DNA of 64,000 nucleotides from Veillonella sp. CHU740 (GTDB lineage: Bacteria > Bacillota > Negativicutes > Veillonellales > Veillonellaceae), in assembly GCF_003992055.1 (NCBI RefSeq), contig NZ_RQVD01000005.1, positions 1-64,000 on the forward strand, read 5' to 3'. The position numbers and the translations under genes are program-made. Under the pieces are notes generated by a model. It ran no database searches and had not been told where the DNA came from. It saw only the letters and a program-made list of their open reading frames with translations. Shown here piece after piece: positions 61,803 through 64,000 of this stretch. Within the stretch, counting starts at the first letter, position 1, and each line of letters begins with the position of its first letter.

Positions 61803-63224
61803 TTATTGTAAATGAATTTTATCTTTCCAATTCGCAATTTGCGTCATTTCTTCTGTAAGCACTTCTTTACCAATACGAATTTGACGTACTACGCACTCTG
61901 GTGCTGTACCACTGTAGTTACTACGTCCCGCTACGCAAGCTTCGATGGTAATGGCATCCAAGATATCCGCTTCAAAGTGATGCGAAATAGCTTTAAAATC
62001 TTCTACTGAAAGATCCAACAACACACATTCTTTTTCAATGCAATGTTGTACCCCTGCCCCTACGATAGCATGAGCCTCCCGAAATGGTACGCCTTTTTTC
62101 GCCAAATAGTCCGCCATATCCGTAGCGTTGGAGAAATCATCGTCCAACACTGCTTTTGTATGGTCTCCATTGACTTTCATATGACGTAACATGTCAGCTG
62201 TAATAGAGATAGCGAAATGCAATGTATCAATTGTGTCGAAAACGCCTTCTTTATCTTCTTGCATATCCTTGTTATACGTCATTGGCAGGCCTTTCATGGT
62301 TGTAAGAAGTCCCATCAAATGACCGTAGATACGACCTGTTTTACCACGTACGAGTTCGCATACGTCTGGGTTTTTCTTCTGTGGCATAATGCTAGAACCA
62401 GTGCAATGGGCATCGTCCAATTCGATGAACCCAAATTCTGTGCTAGACCATAGGATTAATTCTTCGCTTAACCGACTTAAATGCATCATCACTTTTGCCC
62501 CAAAGCTGAGGAATTCTAGCACATAATCACGATCGCTGACAGCATCCATACTATTTTCATAAATGGCATCGAAATATAACAATTCCTTCGTCATGTTTTG
62601 ATCGATAGGATAGGTCGTACCTGCCAAAGCCCCTGCCCCTAATGGCATCACGTTGGCATGTTTAAAGATTAACGGCAAATTATCGAAGTCACGGCTTATC
62701 ATGGAGAAATATGCCATCATGTGGTGGCTAAATAATACCGGTTGCGCCCGTTGTAAATGGGTATATCCAGGGATAATCACCTCTTTGTATTTCTCTGCTA
62801 TTTCTAAGAAGGCTTGTTGTAAGTTCACAAGCTCTTCCCCCATGTGCACTACGGCCTTACGGATATACATGTGTAAGTCCACCGCCACTTGGTCATTACG
62901 GCTACGACCTGTATGGAGACGTCCGCCTGCCTCACCAATGGCATCGGTTAAGCGTTTTTCTATATTCATATGGATGTCTTCTAATGCCACAGAAAACTCG
63001 AAATCTCCTGCATCAATTTGCTGTTCAATAGCCTGTAAGCCTGCTACGATAGCATCCTTATCTTCCTTAGCAATGATCTGTTGCTCTGCTAACATTGTGG
63101 CATGGGCAATACTGCCTGCCACATCTTCTTTATACATGCGGGAGTCAAAGGAAATAGAGGACGTGAAGTCCTCTACTGCCTTATCCGTCCCTTTGGTAAA
63201 GCGTCCGCCCCAAAGTTTCGCCAT
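61803..63224 (-). CDS. argH: Argininosuccinate lyase
   Basis: Last step of arginine synthesis. 473 aa. Signature GSSIMPQKKNPDV (flexible catalytic loop with Ser and Lys) near residues 286-298. N-terminal KLWGGRFTKGTD, TGRSRNDQVA and YTHLQRAQP are all canonical. Its ATG overlaps the stop of argG (TAATG), showing translational coupling. Confidence 0.96.
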   Translation of the reverse strand: MAKLWGGRFTKGTDKAVEDFTSSISFDSRMYKEDVAGSIAHATMLAEQQIIAKEDKDAIVAGLQAIEQQIDAGDFEFSVALEDIHMNIEKRLTDAIGEAGGRLHTGRSRNDQVAVDLHMYIRKAVVHMGEELVNLQQAFLEIAEKYKEVIIPGYTHLQRAQPVLFSHHMMAYFSMISRDFDNLPLIFKHANVMPLGAGALAGTTYPIDQNMTKELLYFDAIYENSMDAVSDRDYVLEFLSFGAKVMMHLSRLSEELILWSSTEFGFIELDDAHCTGSSIMPQKKNPDVCELVRGKTGRIYGHLMGLLTTMKGLPMTYNKDMQEDKEGVFDTIDTLHFAISITADMLRHMKVNGDHTKAVLDDDFSNATDMADYLAKKGVPFREAHAIVGAGVQHCIEKECVLLDLSVEDFKAISHHFEADILDAITIEACVAGRSNYSGTAPECVVRQIRIGKEVLTEEMTQIANWKDKIHLQ

Positions 63225-64000
63225 TATTTTAAACCTGCTTTCTCTTTCATTAATGCATTGATTGTTAAAGGCAATCCGAATAAGTTGATGAACCCTTCTG
63301 CATCAGCTTGGTTATATACATCATCTTCTTCAAATGTTACAAATTCTTGGTTGTACAAGGAGTATGGAGACGTAGATCCTGCGCTGATAATATTACCTTT
63401 GTACAATTTCAATGTCACTTGACCTGTTACTGTTTGTTGTGTGCTGTCCACGAAGGCTTGTAAAGCACTCATCAATGGAGCAAACCACATGCCGTCATAT
63501 ACAAGTTCTGCGTATTTGTTAGCCACTAATTCTTTATAATGGTATGTAGCTCTGTCTAGGCAAAGGTATTCCAACTCTCTGTGTGCATACATGATGATCG
63601 CTCCACCAGGATTTTCATAAACACCACGGGATTTCATGCCTACTAACCGGTTTTCTACGATATCTACAATACCGATACCATTAGCTGCGCCAATTTCATT
63701 TAGAGTTTGTAAGATGGTAAGTGGAGACATGGCTTGACCATTCACCGCTACTGGAACACCTTCTTTGAAGTCGATGGTCACCATAGTTGGTACATCTGGA
63801 GCTTCTTCTGGAGATTTGCTAACTAAATATACATCATTTTTAGGTGCATTCTTAGGATCTTCTAAATCGCCACCTTCGTGGGATAAATGCCATACGTTTT
63901 GGTCCATAGAGTACGGATGTTTTTTAGTAGCCACCACCGGAATATCATGTTTCGCTGCATATTCCATGCAATCTTCCCGGGATTTCAATTCCCATTCCCG
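63224..64000 (-). CDS. argG: Argininosuccinate synthase, 3' part (continues past the window)
   Basis: The C-terminal 258 or so residues of ArgG, open to the window edge. Visible: RAQ-type linker [57 protein letters not shown] and [17 protein letters not shown], all standard ArgG. ATP-dependent condensation of citrulline with aspartate. The start and ATP-binding N-terminus lie beyond base 64000. Forms the argGH operon. Confidence 0.95.
   Translation of the reverse strand, partial: REWELKSREDCMEYAAKHDIPVVATKKHPYSMDQNVWHLSHEGGDLEDPKNAPKNDVYLVSKSPEEAPDVPTMVTIDFKEGVPVAVNGQAMSPLTILQTLNEIGAANGIGIVDIVENRLVGMKSRGVYENPGGAIIMYAHRELEYLCLDRATYHYKELVANKYAELVYDGMWFAPLMSALQAFVDSTQQTVTGQVTLKLYKGNIISAGSTSPYSLYNQEFVTFEEDDVYNQADAEGFINLFGLPLTINALMKEKAGLK

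Noticed and set aside
1-64000. CRISPR arrays, tRNA or rRNA genes, prophage genes
   Set aside because: None seen on either strand by eye.

Overview
The window looks like chromosome from a Veillonella-type member of the Negativicutes (Gram-negative-envelope Firmicutes). The evidence is AT-rich DNA with strong GGAGG ribosome binding sites, many solute-binding lipoproteins, a tiny 2[4Fe-4S] ferredoxin, an ACT plus DUF711 gene pair, T-box control, and familiar amino-acid and pyrimidine gene sets. The genus is an inference. Most genes lie on the minus strand. There are no rRNA genes, tRNA genes, CRISPR arrays or prophage.

Layout: 0.3-7.3 kb holds one minus-strand galactose cluster, galT-galK-ROK regulator-mglBAC (uptake plus the first two Leloir enzymes; no galE in the window). 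7.7-11.4 kb has an exonuclease, a glutaredoxin-like protein, a small membrane protein, a TetR regulator and a MATE exporter. 11.5-16.6 kb is a complete peptide/nickel-type ABC importer, preceded by a promoter-RNA-terminator module. 17.1-23 kb has CorA and two tandem, near-identical Zn/Cd-type P-type ATPases, each with its own promoter, SmtB/CzrA-like operator and structured 3' region. 23.2-24.7 kb has an ABC-ATPase remnant, a PepSY protein and pheA. 24.9-25.15 kb holds a plus-strand candidate small RNA built from three 55-nt repeats. 25.2-30.4 kb is leuACDB with a T-box far upstream. 30.4-36.5 kb has Fic, pyrG, argS, DUF1934, GIY-YIG, cyclophilin and a flavin-type oxidase. 37-40 kb is an ECF importer with a fused S-A subunit. 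40.2-45.3 kb is a second peptide/nickel-type importer with divergent promoters and a Fur-like box. 45.4-49.6 kb has a 2-hydroxyacid dehydrogenase, DUF711, ACT, pyrF and pyrE. 49.6-55.6 kb is bounded by two direct copies of a 1395-bp ISL3-type element enclosing a SemiSWEET, ferredoxin, lspA, a frameshifted rluD and pyrR. 55.7-64 kb has a cupin, a truncated DUF4261 gene, gdhA, fetAB, exonuclease III, a DUF389 protein, argH and the 3' part of argG.

Themes: metal and oligopeptide-type uptake and efflux dominate (two Opp/Nik importers, an ECF importer, FetAB, CorA, two P1B ATPases). Amino-acid (Leu, Arg, Phe) and pyrimidine synthesis make up much of the rest.

The most novel signals are RNA-level: the three-repeat small RNA at about 24932-25146, whose hairpins show compensatory changes; a structured RNA at about 16661-16825; an apparently orphaned T-box; and a family of long terminator hairpins with a conserved interior. 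All pairings were read by eye; no folding or database search was run.
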